From Platycnemis pennipes (taxonomy: Eukaryota > Arthropoda > Insecta > Odonata > Platycnemididae): 64,000 nucleotides of DNA. Shown here piece by piece: positions 24,433-36,309 of the stretch (the stretch's first letter is position 1; each line of letters begins with the position of its first letter). The position numbers and the translations under genes were made by a program. A model generated the notes under the pieces. That model worked only from the letters and a program-made list of their open reading frames with translations, was not told the DNA's origin and made no database searches. The DNA lies in assembly GCA_933228895.1 (NCBI GenBank), contig OW121857.1:2046001-2110000 (forward strand), in the 5' to 3' direction.

Positions 24433-24723
24433 CCACAAAAATGCAGTACGTTTGAAAAGGAAACCGCCATTAATAGTATCCGAGGCTCTCGAGACCGCAA
24501 ATCCTTCCTTTGAGTTCTAAACTCGTAAACGACCCGACCCTGCTTGCTGAAGGCCCCACCACGGAAATTGACCATTTGTAATGCAACAATTAATGGAGAA
24601 TGCGAAGCTTCAAAGTCTGGACATCACGCATTACTTAATTTAATTGGGGTTGATCCATTTTTCGTATGGATAAAAAGAAAAATCATAAAGACAACAAAGA
24701 AAGCACTAACTAGGTTGCCGTAA

Positions 24724-24895
24724 TCTACATCTACATAACACCCTGCAAGCCACCACAAAGGGTTGTGGCAGGGTGTGATTTCTCACCAAACATGCACTAC
24801 ATATCATGCATAAAAAAGGAATAGTATTAATATATACTAGACAGAACTTCACTATTTAAAAAAGATAGAAATTGCAGAGCAAACATGCAAAAAAA
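24724..24895 (-). mobile_element. Short LINE 3' tail, type A
   Basis: The plus strand starts tctacatctacataacaccc and includes the stem gcaagccaccacaaagggttgtggcagg. It continues into the type A blocks catgcataaaaaagga, tagtattaatata and ttaaaaaagata. Those blocks match 2090-2250 and 17440-17560 in reverse complement and are absent from type B copies. Confidence 0.85.
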
Positions 24896-26354
24896 TTCTC
24901 CCAGCCAGCACAGTGTAAGCCATTTCTGTAAGTTGAAGGGAAATAATGGGTAAGTAACTTACAATGGAAGCGGCTAACCCTATTCTTACGTTAAAATTAC
25001 TATAGAGAAGATTCACCCTGGCGGAAAAAATGGTACTTCTTCAATGGTCTCGACCTACGCGGTATTTTCGGTAATTTCCGCGGAACTTGTAAACAAGCTA
25101 ACCGTAGCAACACTCGAAGATACTAGTTTTTTCAAATCAGAGAAGACCAGATTAATATATTTTCAGAGATTATAACCTAAAACATACTTCAACCACGTAA
25201 TACTTTCAAATGTGCACTATTTTCGTCACTCGCAATCGGAGAGTACCTGGGAGCTCAAAAACAAAAAATTGCCGGGCGTCGTTCTCGCTGCCCTACTTTA
25301 GAGAATAGAAAAATGTCCAGTGTGGCAACGCTCGAGGGCCGAACTTCGAAGACTTCTTTTGTTAGATCCTCTATGGCGTCTAATTTCTAGTGTCACATTT
25401 TGCAAGCCAAGGAATCAAAAATTTGCAAATGGTAATATTCTCGATGTAGGATCTTGTTTTTTCCCGGCGTATAATGTTGGTGAAGACTTCACCGGTAATA
25501 TTCTCTTTCTATGCGGAGCCAAAAAAAAAAATGTATACATTCAGCGGGTGAAGGGAAGGATTTTCATAGAGCCAAAGCTAATGTGCTACTGGCATGACAG
25601 ATGTTTCATATAAATAATAAAAAAACAGCATTATTCTTTAATTTATCCAGAAACATCAGAAAATAACCCTGACTGACCACCCAAAATGTGAAAAAGAGTT
25701 CTCCTATGGCCCTTATCATCTACCGTTCGTAATCTGCTCGGTAATACATGCTATCTCATCTCCGAAGGCTACTTATTGTCTCCAAGGCGTAGTAAAATAT
25801 GTACATGAAATATCGGCCCCCAATCCCTAAATACTGCAGGAGAAAGTGGTCTTTCAGCTACTTTTATTGGCATCCGATTTCGCGACCTATATCGTATCGA
25901 AAGAATCGTTATCCCTATTGTATCAACATTAAAACATCTATGGGCCTATAGGCATAAACGAGATGTTTCGTCAACTCTGCCCACGGACGTTGGAGCACAC
26001 TTCGTTGACCTTCGGCCGACGCTCCGATCGCTTAGGAGCCCTGAGATATCGCTGTGGGATACATTACACGGCCTAGGCGTCCAGGCGTGTAGGATATTCG
26101 AGCACTGTAGGCCTTTTTTAGGATAGAGAGTAGGGCAATGAGTAGGTAAAATAGTGGGCCATTATATAACATACCATTAAGGATAGCAAAGTATAACGAG
26201 TTGATCAGACAACACAGTATAGGTTTAGCGGGACGGAAGAAAGCAGAAAACAGGAAAACATATGTATCAAAATAACACTCATGAATTTCAAAACCGTAAC
26301 TTTCCCAGTAATTTAGAAAACAGAATCCCCACAAATGCAATAATCAGCCATATT
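24896..26354. other. Unassigned sequence
   Basis: No element or gene recognised. Confidence 0.35.
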
Positions 26355-28425
26355 AAAATAGAGGAATTTCAGCAGTGGTAGCCAATTGTGGTAGTTTAAG
26401 AAGCCAGTTACCCGAATAGCATCACCTTATAGAGAGTACTATTTCTGACATTTTTATAGGAACGGAAAGTTGGTTAACAAGCGATATTGCTGACAGTGGA
26501 ATTTTTCCCGTAAATTTTAGGGTATATGGAGAGAGATCGAGGGGGTCGACCGGCAGGGGGAGTATTTATCGCAATTAAAGAACACAATAGTCAGGAAAAT
26601 AGAAGTGATTCCCGATAATATAATAGAAAGTGTACGGTGTTCCATTCAATGTGCTAATTCGAAAGTAATACACGTCTGTGCTTTTGATAGACCACCCCGT
26701 TCCGATGTACACTCAGAATTAGAGCTCGAGAAACAGATCAGGTCCATTAATTCCCATAGCAACGATCGACAGACTATTGTAGATGGAGATTTAAATACAC
26801 CATCTATAGATTGGAAAACATGTAATCATAAGTCTAGGGGTACGGACAAAGAAATCTGCGCGTCATTGCTTCACCTGTTCGCATCGTACGCACTACATCA
26901 AATGCCTCAATTACGCCTCGAGTAACCTTGCGCAATAGAGGCGAGAATGTTCTAGATTTACTTGCCACAAACATCCATGAAAAAGTTAATAAAGTTATAA
27001 ATGTCGATGGAATAAGTGACCACAAGGTAGTACACGTTAAATTTTACCTCAATACTGAAAAAAAATTTAAATTAAAAAGAAAGATTTTCCTTTTTAGCAA
27101 AGCAGATTTTAACGGATTTAGGCGTGACATACAGACTTCTTTTAAAAATTCGAGTACATCAGCAAAAATAGTGATGCAGACAATGCATGGAAAGAGTTCC
27201 TCCAAATTACGTGGTCACTTATTAACAGATATATGCCTCATAAGTATAAGTTCAGAAGTTGAAAGGGTGATATTAGACGGTAGCAGGTCAGTGGATGTAA
27301 AAGTTACATCGGGTGTTCCCCAGGGAAGCGTGATAGGCCCAATTTTATTTCTTCTCTACGTAATCACTTGAACACAGTAGTTAAAAATAGCAAGCTCAGT
27401 CTTTTTGCAGATGATGCAGTAGTGTATAAGGAAATTAGATGTGAAGAGGACAGTTAGTCTTTAGCTAAGGATTCAGATGTGATCGATGATTGGTGTGATA
27501 GTTGGCAGGGCAGCTAGAATTAAACTTGAAGAAATGCGCCGTAATGAACTATGAAAAAAGAATAGCATTCCCAGGAATAATTATTGCATCAAAGAAAAGA
27601 AAATATGTAACGTAGAATCTATAAAATCCTTCCTACAAGGTACTTACTTACTACAAGGTACTTACTTAATACAAGGTGTCACCATCACTGAACACATGTC
27701 ATGGGGGAAACATATCTGGGAAATAACTAGTGTAGCACCGTAGATTAGGATTCGTAAAAAGGGTTCTTGGCAAATGTGATGAGAGAGTACGAGAAAGAAG
27801 CTATTTTACATTTGCCAGGCGTCACTTAGAATATACCGCCAGTATATGGGATCCGTACGAGGAAGGTATGATAAAAAAATTAGAGCGTGTGCAAAGGAGA
27901 TCCGCTAGATTTGTTAAAGGCCGTTATGATAATTGTATAAGTGTTACGAGTTTAATAGAAGAACTAGGATGGGAAATACTATCAGAACGCAGATTGAAAT
28001 TTAGGTTAAACCTTTTAAGTAAAATGGAAACCGATTTGTTCACAGATGACGTTAGATATATATTAAGAACCCCTGCGTATTATGCTACGTTTGATCAGAT
28101 TAAGAAGATTAGAGAGATAGATTGTCGTACCGATAGATTTAAAATGTCATTTTTCCCGCGTACCATAAGAGAGAACAATAGGCAGCGTAGCAAAGGGATA
28201 GATAGGTGAAATATAGTCAGAGTAGTCTGTAGGGCATGATGCATGTAATAAAACCAATAATCCCTTGCTTATTTTGGTAGACATTGACAATCTAGCTGCA
28301 TGTGACCCTATTATCTCGCATGTCTCCGTTAAATATCCATGTTGCATGCCAATAGTGCATGTTTGGTGATCTTCACCCCCTGCCACACACCCTCGTGGTG
28401 GCTCGCAGGGTATTACGTAGATGTA
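26355..28425 (+). mobile_element. LINE copy with endonuclease and partial RT, dead
   Basis: Begins at the start of the endonuclease domain (an ANCGSLRSQL-like remnant, then IGTESWLTSDI near 26455-26490). It continues through DGDLNTPSIDW near 26785-26815 and ISDHKVVHVKF near 27013-27045. An internal deletion removes the N-terminal half of the reverse transcriptase; the sequence resumes at a VILDGSR..VKVTSGVPQGSVIGP region near 27270-27345. LFADDAVVYKE (near 27402-27432) and a well-preserved C-terminal frame ending at the stop at 28207-28209 follow. The 3' UTR is closer to type B. A short tandem duplication of acaaggtacttactta lies at 27641-27675. Confidence 0.9.
27868..28209 (+). pseudogene. 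C-terminal remnant of LINE ORF2
   Basis: A 113-codon uninterrupted frame containing KLERVQRRSARFVKGRYDNC, EELGWEILSERRLKFRLNLL and IREIDCRTDRFKMSFFPRTI. It corresponds to residues about 870-985 of the intact ORF2 (44511-47546) and ends at nearly the same point, which helps define the true C-terminus of the family. It is cut off from the upstream RT region by frameshifts and has no function on its own. Confidence 0.85.
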
Positions 28426-31400
28426 TGGGAGTCCTTTCAAATGAAAGACCTTGAAATTGCACATCAGCATACTAACCTCGATTTTGTTCACGCGGTTGCC
28501 GGCGGCCAGGAGCGCCTTCCATTTCGGCGCTGCAAGACGGTCGCTTAATTCCCCAGTGGATTCTTACTCGGAATACTTTGTGCAAACTCGTGATATAAGT
28601 AACTTTCGGTAGCTCGGTGTAGCTTTCACCTATTTTCCAGCATGAAGACAAATTATTGACTGAAAATTGAGTCCACCATTTTGTTCTATATCTTTGGTAA
28701 ATGTTACAATTCGGTTATAATACTTACAAACAACTAAAGGCAAAGAACTTTTCGACATCATCGTAATATTTTCTATTCTAGAGTGTCATCTTCCAGGGTT
28801 CAACATCAGCTATATTTTATAGATTTTCATGGAAAATTGAAGGAGGCCGATTTTTGCTCAAATTGTTTGACCCACTGAAATTGGTAATGCGTAATATCTA
28901 GACGTCGAACCTTTTCATGGTCATTCTCCATTGACTGTTGCTGTTAGTTTCGCATGGTATTTGTTACGGATATCACGCATCAACAATATAAATGGGATCA
29001 AATTTGATCATTTTTGCTAAAATGTCAAGTTTGTGTTCAGTTCTTCAGACGGATCATTAAAAGGAGAGAAATTATGAAAAAATCTGTCGAAATCCAATCA
29101 GGTCAAGAAGTTTAGGCATATGGTATTTTCCTGAGCGATTCTACTTGCATGGCTTTCTTATCTGTACTGCTGTATCATTCACTTCCTTACCAAATCCCGA
29201 TTATGATGTCTATTCATCTAATTCACCTACGTAATACACGAGGGTGCGTGATGGAGTGGTGATTTTCAGGCGTGCACTACTTAGCAATGAGTACATGCAT
29301 CTATTGATCGAATGAAAGAGTTTTAAGGAAGTACTCACATGCCGACACGCCCTCGCTAGATGCTGTTCGGTTGTGTTTTAGAAAGCGGGAGCCTAGTCCG
29401 AATCGGCCATTTTCTCGGAGAAGTTAGAGTGTGGGCGGCGCTTTTATTTCAAACAGCCTACTTGGCGTGATGCACCGTTTCCAGTGATTTGACGGCGACG
29501 TCTTGGAGTTTATTGTTTTGTGGAAATGAACCCAACAACGAGGGAAGAATTCAAATGAGCCGTCATATTAACATTTTCATACTCCAGCTCTCGGTTTGAA
29601 TTTTGAGCTGGCGTCTTTCACGCAGCGTTTATAAAACAAACAGGAATGAGGGCATTTGGCAAACTTTGGAGGGTGAGTTTTAAATTAAACTTGCGCGCTT
29701 AATCTAAGTTTCGGAGCGTATCTTGATGAGAGTGGAACGAAGGTTCTGCATTCACGAGGTACTCCCGCTGATGGAGGACCTCCGACGAATCGATGTAATG
29801 TTCCGTCGCGGTCCCCGGGTCTGGTCGGGGACGGCGCTTCGAAACCGCTTCTTCTCGCTGCAGTGCTCTCTTACCTGTGGGAAATGGAAGGCTTTGGGTC
29901 CAAGCTGATGATGCCAAGTGGGATGCTGCCGTGGCGAATGTAGGACTTAGAACAGTTCTTGAGGCCGGAAGCTGTCCTACAACAGCTCTGGGGGCCAGTC
30001 AGGGCCAGTGGCTGTTAGGTGAAATACAGGACGGAAGAATACGTGGAGGGAACGAGTGCTTGATTGCAACTGATTAAGAGTACTACACGCAGTTCGGCGC
30101 CTGAGAGTACCAGCTTCGGGTTTCTCTTCAATCTTGTCTCTTTTCTAGAAAAAAACAACTGCTCCCTGCCTTTGCGGAGAAAATTGTTGCAGCTGTTAGC
30201 CGCTTTCAACTTGTAGCTGTATTGAATTCAGTGGTCATACGCTGGGGTCACTTGTTGGATGTACTGGAATTGCAAGGGTGTATAACACTGAAACAGAAGA
30301 AGACGGAAATAACACTCAGAGATCGCTGTGTTACTTATATGTTATAAGATAGTTTGCGATCGTACCTGTAGAGTGCTTTTGTTGATTTTAGGGCATATTT
30401 AAGACCTCCCTTACTCAGTACCGTCTCTCCAATTGGGAGCAATGACGCAACTGCTTAATCTCTCGTGTTAAGTATATGTGAAAAGTGGAACATTTTCGTT
30501 CGGTCTGAACAGCACTTTGTGACCCTTTAGCCTTCTAAGGAGCTTCACGGCTTAGATAAAGACCGCGTGTTCGCAGAGTTTGCTTGTGGACGTGGATCAC
30601 TAGCCGCGACAGCGTATAATCGGAAAGCACCGCATTATGTGACGGGATCCCTATATGACGGACATCGAAAAGAACTTTTCTCAGATTTACATGAAATTTG
30701 GAATATGTATGTATATTTCAAAGCTGATGATAAATCTGTTGTCAATTTTAAATAAAAATAGAAGTTTGCTATTTTTTTCAATTTTGCAAAAAAAAATTTT
30801 ATGTAGAGTTTTCCATAAGGAAGGATATAATCAATATAACAATGTTCTCTACATTTCCAATTATAAATATTTTACAATGTTTTTATCGTGTACGTTTCGT
30901 CATCACTATCACTTATCACAATAAGAGTAAACTATTTAACTCTTATAAATTAAATAAACTACATGAAATGTAACTATAGAAAAATAAAAATAAGCAAATT
31001 GAAATAATACTCAAAATAGATAAACATTATTCGGTAAACACAACGCCGCACTCTGAATCAGAATCACCGACTTTTCATCGATGCCCATTGAAAATGTTTC
31101 ATCGTCCAGTGTCTCAGGTTCAAAACAAGATAGCATCCTCCTGGTCCTATCAACCGACAAACACCTAGCTTTTTTCCTGTATGGTTTGCGATGGCTGAAT
31201 ATAATCGGATCAGAATGCAGTCGCAGGAGTCGCAGAAGAACGTCCTTCATCATGTTTATTCTTGATGATTTTGTCGCGAAGTTTCTTCTGAATGACCTGA
31301 CAAACTTATTTCATGCTGATCTGAGAATTTAAAGGAACACATTGCCTATTCTCGGCTAAAACTAGCATCTGATGATCAAGTTTTGAATGATTGCACCATA

Positions 31401-31564
31401 CCAAAATAACGCCGTTTTCAGGGGAAATAATGTATTGAATGGAGTAGTTAAATGATGGTTTTTTATCAAAAGAGTGAAAATATGTTGTTTTCTCGTGTAA
31501 ATTACAATGTTACACACCATTTCACTGCCTTTCGAAACGGAGTTGGATTTTGAGTGAATACATA
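28426..31564. other. Unassigned sequence
   Basis: About 3.1 kb with no recognised repeat or gene. Somewhat G+C-rich at 29720-30050, where both strands are open over 60-72 codons without motif. Confidence 0.35.
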
Positions 31565-31606
31565 TTCCACACGCCCTCGCTGTGTCTTGCAAGGTATCGC
31601 GCACAA
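31565..31606 (+). mobile_element. Strongly decayed LINE 3' end
   Basis: The string cacacgccctcgctgtgtcttgcaaggtatcgcg is an eroded form of the LINE terminal stem. About 40 bp is recognisable, 120 bp from the 3' end of another copy in the opposite orientation. Confidence 0.5.
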
Positions 31607-31944
31607 GTATTGCGAATTAGGGTGGGCCGAAAAAAGGTTTTTTTTCCGGATCAAATTCGCCCTGTGCGGGAAAGTTGTGTACTGATATCAGGATCTTGCA
31701 TGCAAAATTATTTCGAAATTGAACACATCTACATCTACACGATACCCTGCACGACACCGAGAGGGTGTGTGGCAGGGGGTGAAGATCACCAAGCATGAAC
31801 TACCAACATGCAAACAAGCAACTATAATGTCTCATGCAACTTGATTGTAATTATCTATAGTATTTAAGGGATCAATACATGCATGATGCACTACAGAATA
31901 CGATGAAATATTTCCCCAACTATCCCTTTCCTGTGCTGCCTATT

Positions 31945-32310
31945 CTGTTCTCTTATAGGTTGGTTGGTTGGTTATTTAGGGGAGGCGACCGACAGCTGAG
32001 GTCATTTGCGCCATATAGGATAGGTGGGTAATTGGGTAATGGTAGTAGTTTTTAGGGAACGGAGGAAGGGTGGAGAGAAACCCGGCGTCGGCATTAGCCT
32101 TCTCTTAACGAAAGGCGCCAAGGGGACCACGGCTTAACGTCCCATCCGACGGACGGAGTACTGTACTTGAAATGCCCTCCACTAGACACTCAAGTGGGGA
32201 CCGGTTTTCCACTGAAAAATCCGCCACTGCCGGAATCGAACCCGGGCCCTCGGGAAGGGAGGCCAGTACTCTAGCCACCACACCAACCCGATCCCCCTGT
32301 TCTCTTATAG
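31945..32310 (-). mobile_element. tRNA-derived SINE 1, young copy 2, 14-bp target-site duplication
   Basis: The element spans 31959-32296 and is flanked by perfect copies of ctgttctcttatag (31945-31958 and 32297-32310). On the minus strand it has the tRNA-like head with B box GGTTCGATTCC near 32230 and ends in an (AACC)n tail at 31959-31972. The empty site can be read directly from the intact LINE near 44625-44640, which has the same target sequence once. Confidence 0.95.
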
Positions 32311-32712
32311 TAGGGGGGAAAAATACCACTTTGAATCTATCGGTACGACAATCTATCTCTCTAATCTTATTTATCTGGTCGAATATAGCAAAATACGTTG
32401 GTTTTTTTTAATATGTGCCTAACATCTTAAGTAAAGCTATCCGATAGAAATTTCCCTAATAGATTCAATCTGCACTTTAACCTACGCTCTGACAATGATT
32501 CCCACCCTAATTCTTGTATTATTTCTGAAACGCTACTCAACCTATCGTAACACCTTTTAACGAACCTAGCTGCTCTACGCTGCACACTGTCTATTTCTCT
32601 GATTAAACCTAATACATTCCCATACACTGGCTGCATACTCAAGGTGGGGCCTAATTAGTGAAAAATAACATCGCTCTTTTGTCTTCTCATCACATTTCCC
32701 AAGTACTCTTTT

Positions 32713-33198
32713 CTAATATCCTAGCTTTCTCTTCGCTCGGCCGCACATTTCCCTTATGTGTCTTCCCCACGATAAATCTGCAGTGATTGTTACACCTAAA
32801 TACCTTATGGCTTCAACGTTTTCGATCTTCATGTTACTAACTTCATAGGCACGCTCTATCGAATTATTCCTCCTCCAAAAATTGATAGCTACACACTTGT
32901 TAAGGTTAAGTTCTAACTGCCATTTGTCACACCACTCTTGAATTGCATCTAAACTCCTGCTAAGCGATTTACAGTCCTCTTCTTTTGATATATCCTTATA
33001 CACTACCGCATCATCTGCAAAAAGTCTAAGGTTACTACTAACTACGGTACCCAAATCGTTTATGTATAAAAGAAATAGAAGCGGACCTACTACGCTACCC
33101 CGGGTAACTCCCGATGTGACTTCGCGATTGTGTCCGACATGATGCCATCTATGACAACCCTCTGCTCTCGCCCACTTAAGAATTCTTTTACCCAACAT
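32713..33198 (-). pseudogene. Broken LINE ORF2: RT palm and thumb segment
   Basis: A 161-codon open frame with EVTSG, GSVVGPLLFLLYINDL, LRLFADDAVVY (intact YXDD-type FADD active site), EEWCDKWQLELNL-like and RYLGVTITADLSWGRHI segments. Frameshifts on both sides separate it from the rest of the RT. The neighbouring frames at 33090-33578 and 33600-33992 hold the upstream parts. Confidence 0.85.
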
Positions 33199-33578
33199 AC
33201 AACGTCTTTATTTATACCAAAAATCTCTAATTTTAAAATTAATTTACCATGAGGAACTTTATCGAAATCCTTTTTAAAATCTAAAAATATCGAATCAACT
33301 TCAGTACTGTTTTCGCCGTGGACTAAAATATCGTGTACGAATAAAGCTAATTGTGTCTCGCAAGATCTACCTTTCCGGAACCCATGTTGGCTATTCATGA
33401 GTAATCCCTGACTATCCAAATGCCCCATGATCGAACTGACTACAGTGTGCTCAAATATCTTACAAGAGATTGACGTGAGTGAAATAGGTCTGTAGTTACT
33501 TGGTTCTTCCCTATCACCGCTTTTAAATATAGGTGTAATGTTAGCTACTTTCCAATCCTTGGGTACTGTGTGGTTCAT
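33090..33578 (-). pseudogene. Broken LINE ORF2: RT fingers and palm segment
   Basis: A 162-codon frame with DWKVANITPIFKSGDREEPS, SNYRPISLTSISCKIFEH, GFRKGRSCETQLALFVHDIL and IFLDFKKDFDKVPH. The catalytic Asp in FLDF is retained. It ends in a short shifted tail after a 2-bp insertion. Its upstream boundary is the nonsense codon at about 33602. Confidence 0.85.
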
Positions 33579-33599
33579 TAGTGTTTTATTGAATATAAT

Positions 33600-33992
33600 T
33601 TATAGATAGGGGGCTATTTCAGAAACTAATGTTTTATATACTCTGTAAGGAATTTGATCGGGACCTGGTAATTTGTTTTTACTAATGCTTTTTAACTGCT
33701 GCTCTATTCCGCGGCATGAAATGTTTATTTCGGGCATTTGCTCACTGAAAGTGTTCGGCGGTGGTTCAACTGCGTTTTGTGACGACGAGTTGAATACACT
33801 TTTGAAGAAGGTGTTTAAAGTATTGGCTTTTTCTACACTGCTGGTGACTCTGGTTCCTTTATCGTTTTTAAAGGCCTGGTTACACGATACATTAACACGT
33901 ACGGGTTCATGAACATTTGCGTGAATGGTTTCAGCGTAACTTGTGCGAATGCATGAACCAAATAGAACAGGTTCTATTTTCTGTTCACGCAT
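33600..33992 (-). pseudogene. Broken LINE ORF2: linker preceding RT
   Basis: Contains VTSSVEKANTLNTFFKSVFN, PPPNTFSEQMPEINISC and NKLPGPDQIPYRVYKTLVSE, matching residues about 455-540 of the intact ORF2. The first residues of the open frame come from the inserted MITE and are not LINE protein. It stops at the nonsense codon at about 33602. Confidence 0.8.
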
Positions 33993-34104
33993 TCATTCAT
34001 TTGTACATTTCGGGATGGTTACACGGTGAATTTTCGCGTTCATTCTCGCGTTCATGTTTTTACACATTAACTCGTACGTGTTAATGTATCGTGTAACCAG
34101 GCCT
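33872..34104. mobile_element. 233-bp MITE with 32-bp perfect TIRs
   Basis: The ends are perfect inverted repeats of 32 bp (AGGCCTGGTTACACGATACA plus 12 more). Comparison with the intact LINE at 46195-46205 shows the empty site tttttaagtgtg, so the insertion produced a 3-bp TAA duplication (33869-33871 and 34105-34107; one-base slippage possible). A 3-bp TAA/TTA duplication and GGCC-type termini fit a PIF/Harbinger-type non-autonomous element, but the superfamily is not proven. There is no coding capacity. A diverged relative lies at 40908-41150. Confidence 0.9.
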
Positions 34105-34320
34105 TAAGTGTGTGCACTGTGGACTTATTTCCCTGAAGCTCTTTCACATATGACCAAAACGCTTTAGGATTGCTATCTAAATATTCTCGTAACATCTTGC
34201 TCTTGAAATGTGATAACGCTTGCTGACATGATTTCCTTGCTAATGCTCTCGATTTTTTATAGTTTTGAACTAGCTCATTTTTTTCCTCTACCGATAGACC
34301 CCGTCCTGCATTTTTCCTCC

Positions 34321-35603
34321 TATGATAATATTAGCCACTGCCTTAAGTTAAAATTTTTGCGAAAATTCAGGTGGAAATGAGAACAAACTGTTTTGGAGAA
34401 TAATTGGTTGCAAATACTGGAATATTGGTAGACATACATACACGTATCTAGATTAAAACACTGAAATTTGAAGTTCATTTGACGAAATCTGTGGCTTACA
34501 CGATGCCAAAGAATAAAAAGCAAATGTAGAGTACAGGCACAACACAAAACATTTACAGGCTCGAAGCATCACTTCTAATAGATCACTTTTGGTAGCCGTA
34601 TTTAGGATATACATATATACAGGATTTAAACCAGAAAAGGCCAATAGGATAAGACCAGAGAAAGAAACCCTTTTTTCGGCCCACCCCATTGCACATCCTA
34701 ACAATGGACCCCTCACGGTTACGCCGATTTGGCCGCCAGGCGTCTCTGGCCCCAGGCCCGTGCTCGGATCCTAGAGTGGAAAGCTGTGCAATTATTATAT
34801 TCCCTCATTAGGTATCGAAAATCAATGATCCTGCGAATAGACGCCGATGGCCAGTCATTGCATCTTCGTTTCCGGTCAATTTTCGGAAAGATCTTTGTGG
34901 CAGATTGTTTCATACGTGGCTGGACTGAATGACGACAAGCGTATTGTTGAATAGACTGGGGCACAGGCATTTTGTTGCCACTTACTTCTTTCGAACAGAA
35001 GAGATTAGAGTTTTGATCATTTGTCGTTTTGATCCGATGCGCAGTGCGACGGAATGCAATGAGTGACGTGTAATTTAGGCGCCGATGAAAAGAAGACATG
35101 GAAATTCAGAATTGGAAAAGTATTCCTCGTCCACGTGGGATTGAGAGCGGATTAGCGAGCTTTAGCGGATTCAATCGCAGGGACGTGGTCGATTCTCTCC
35201 GGTCCGATATTTTGCCCAATATGTTATAAACAACTGTGACGCTGGTAATTGGGCGTTGGCTAAACCTCTCTGTCACATTTTTGGCGTCCTCGAATTCAAC
35301 ACCGTTGACGTAGAAGTGAACAGTGCCACTATCACGGTCCAGTATTCAGCCACTAATGACAAAAACCCTTACATTCTGAACACAAAGAAGATAAATACTG
35401 AAAGGCAGAAGGTAATATGAGAGCACAGCCGTGGGGGCACGGCGTCGAAACGTGATGCAGGAGAGAGTCACGTGAATGGAAAATAAACGATCAAGTGTGC
35501 GGCAATAGGCGAGGAAGAAAGACGACAGTGGACTGTAGGGGGGGGGGGATTAAGGCAGTGGTTCGATGGATTTATGTTAGACGCACTGGAAGGGCAAACC
35601 AAG
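34321..35603. other. Unassigned sequence
   Basis: No gene or repeat family recognised. Confidence 0.35.
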
Positions 35604-36096
35604 AAGAATTTGAGGGAAGATTATAATGACTTTTCGGGTCTTACCGCGTGATTAAGTTAGCCTGACGTTTCGCGACCCCTGCTGGTCGCCTCTTCAGAGA
35701 GATGCATCCCGGTGTGGGTTGGTACATACACTCTTCACTTCGGTGGGTTGGGTGTGGTAGGGGGAGGAGGTTGAGGGGGGGGGGATTAAGGCACAAAGTT
35801 TATTTAGTACAGGCATCTACGCGTGATTCATTTGAAGGCACCCATATTTTGTTTTCGTATCTCGATAAAGCCGCGGTTTGAATTTCTTGACCCTGGTGAG
35901 AACTTCAGTTTTATCGAAGTCGATTTGATGACCAAGGGCCTCTGCCACCGTTCTCAGTAAGGATTTAACTTATAGGTGAGGTTTGGAGATGGTCTTGATT
36001 TTATATGAAAATTATTTTTTTAAATCAAATTTAAAAAAAAGTTATTTTAATCATCACTATGAACCGTGAAAGCCTCAACAAAGAATTTGAGGGAAG
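35604..36096 (-). mobile_element. 5'-truncated Penelope-like element with 16-bp target-site duplication
   Basis: The direct repeat aagaatttgagggaag at 35604-35619 and 36081-36096 bounds a 461-bp insert. On the minus strand a coding remnant reads RTVAEALGHQIDFDKTEVLT followed by RVKKFKPRLYRD and a stop at 35817-35819. The GHxIDFDKTEVL...KPR pattern resembles the end of the GIY-YIG endonuclease domain of Penelope-like elements. A hammerhead-like core follows downstream. The insertion is certain; the family assignment rests on the short motif and the ribozyme. Confidence 0.7.
35660..35700 (-). ncRNA. Hammerhead-ribozyme-like core in Penelope-like element
   Basis: On the minus strand: CTGAAGA (35691-35697), a stem GCGACC/GGTCGC with loop AGCAGG (stem II), then GAAAC (35667-35671) and GTC. 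The CUGANGA and GAAA core segments and a six-pair stem II are present. A clear stem I with the upstream UH cleavage site is not visible, so activity is uncertain. Hammerhead motifs are established features of Penelope-like elements. Confidence 0.6.
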
Positions 36097-36309
36097 TAAA
36101 AGAAATGGTTGGGATGAGAATAGAATGGAGTGCTGGAGTTGACCAATCCATGAATTGATATACTGACGCTGATTTCAAAAGTAATGTAATGAAAGTCGAG
36201 ATGATGTTATCGGCTTAGAACCACCTTTCGTGGGAAAATTTTGGAAGTAATATATATAAATTACCAACAAAGGAACGGGAGTGTTTCATGTCATTAAATC
36301 TACGACTTT

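Larger units (their letters stand above)
31725..34320 (-). mobile_element. 5'-truncated LINE copy, type B, with SINE and MITE inside
   Basis: Very similar to the intact copy at 44396-48889 along its length, so it is a recent relative. Read on the minus strand it starts in the linker upstream of RT (near 34320) and runs through the RT domain to the TAGATG end at 31725. Disabling changes visible against the intact copy are a nonsense codon at about 33602, a 2-bp insertion near 33123, a 1-bp deletion near 32712 and an in-gene deletion near 32610. A MITE (33872-34104) and SINE 1 (31959-32296) are inserted. Confidence 0.9.

Noticed and set aside
35536..35790. G-runs as a G-quadruplex or assembly gap marker
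   Set aside because: The runs near 35538-35548 and 35775-35785 are simple homopolymers; there are too few separated G-tracts to argue for a structured element.
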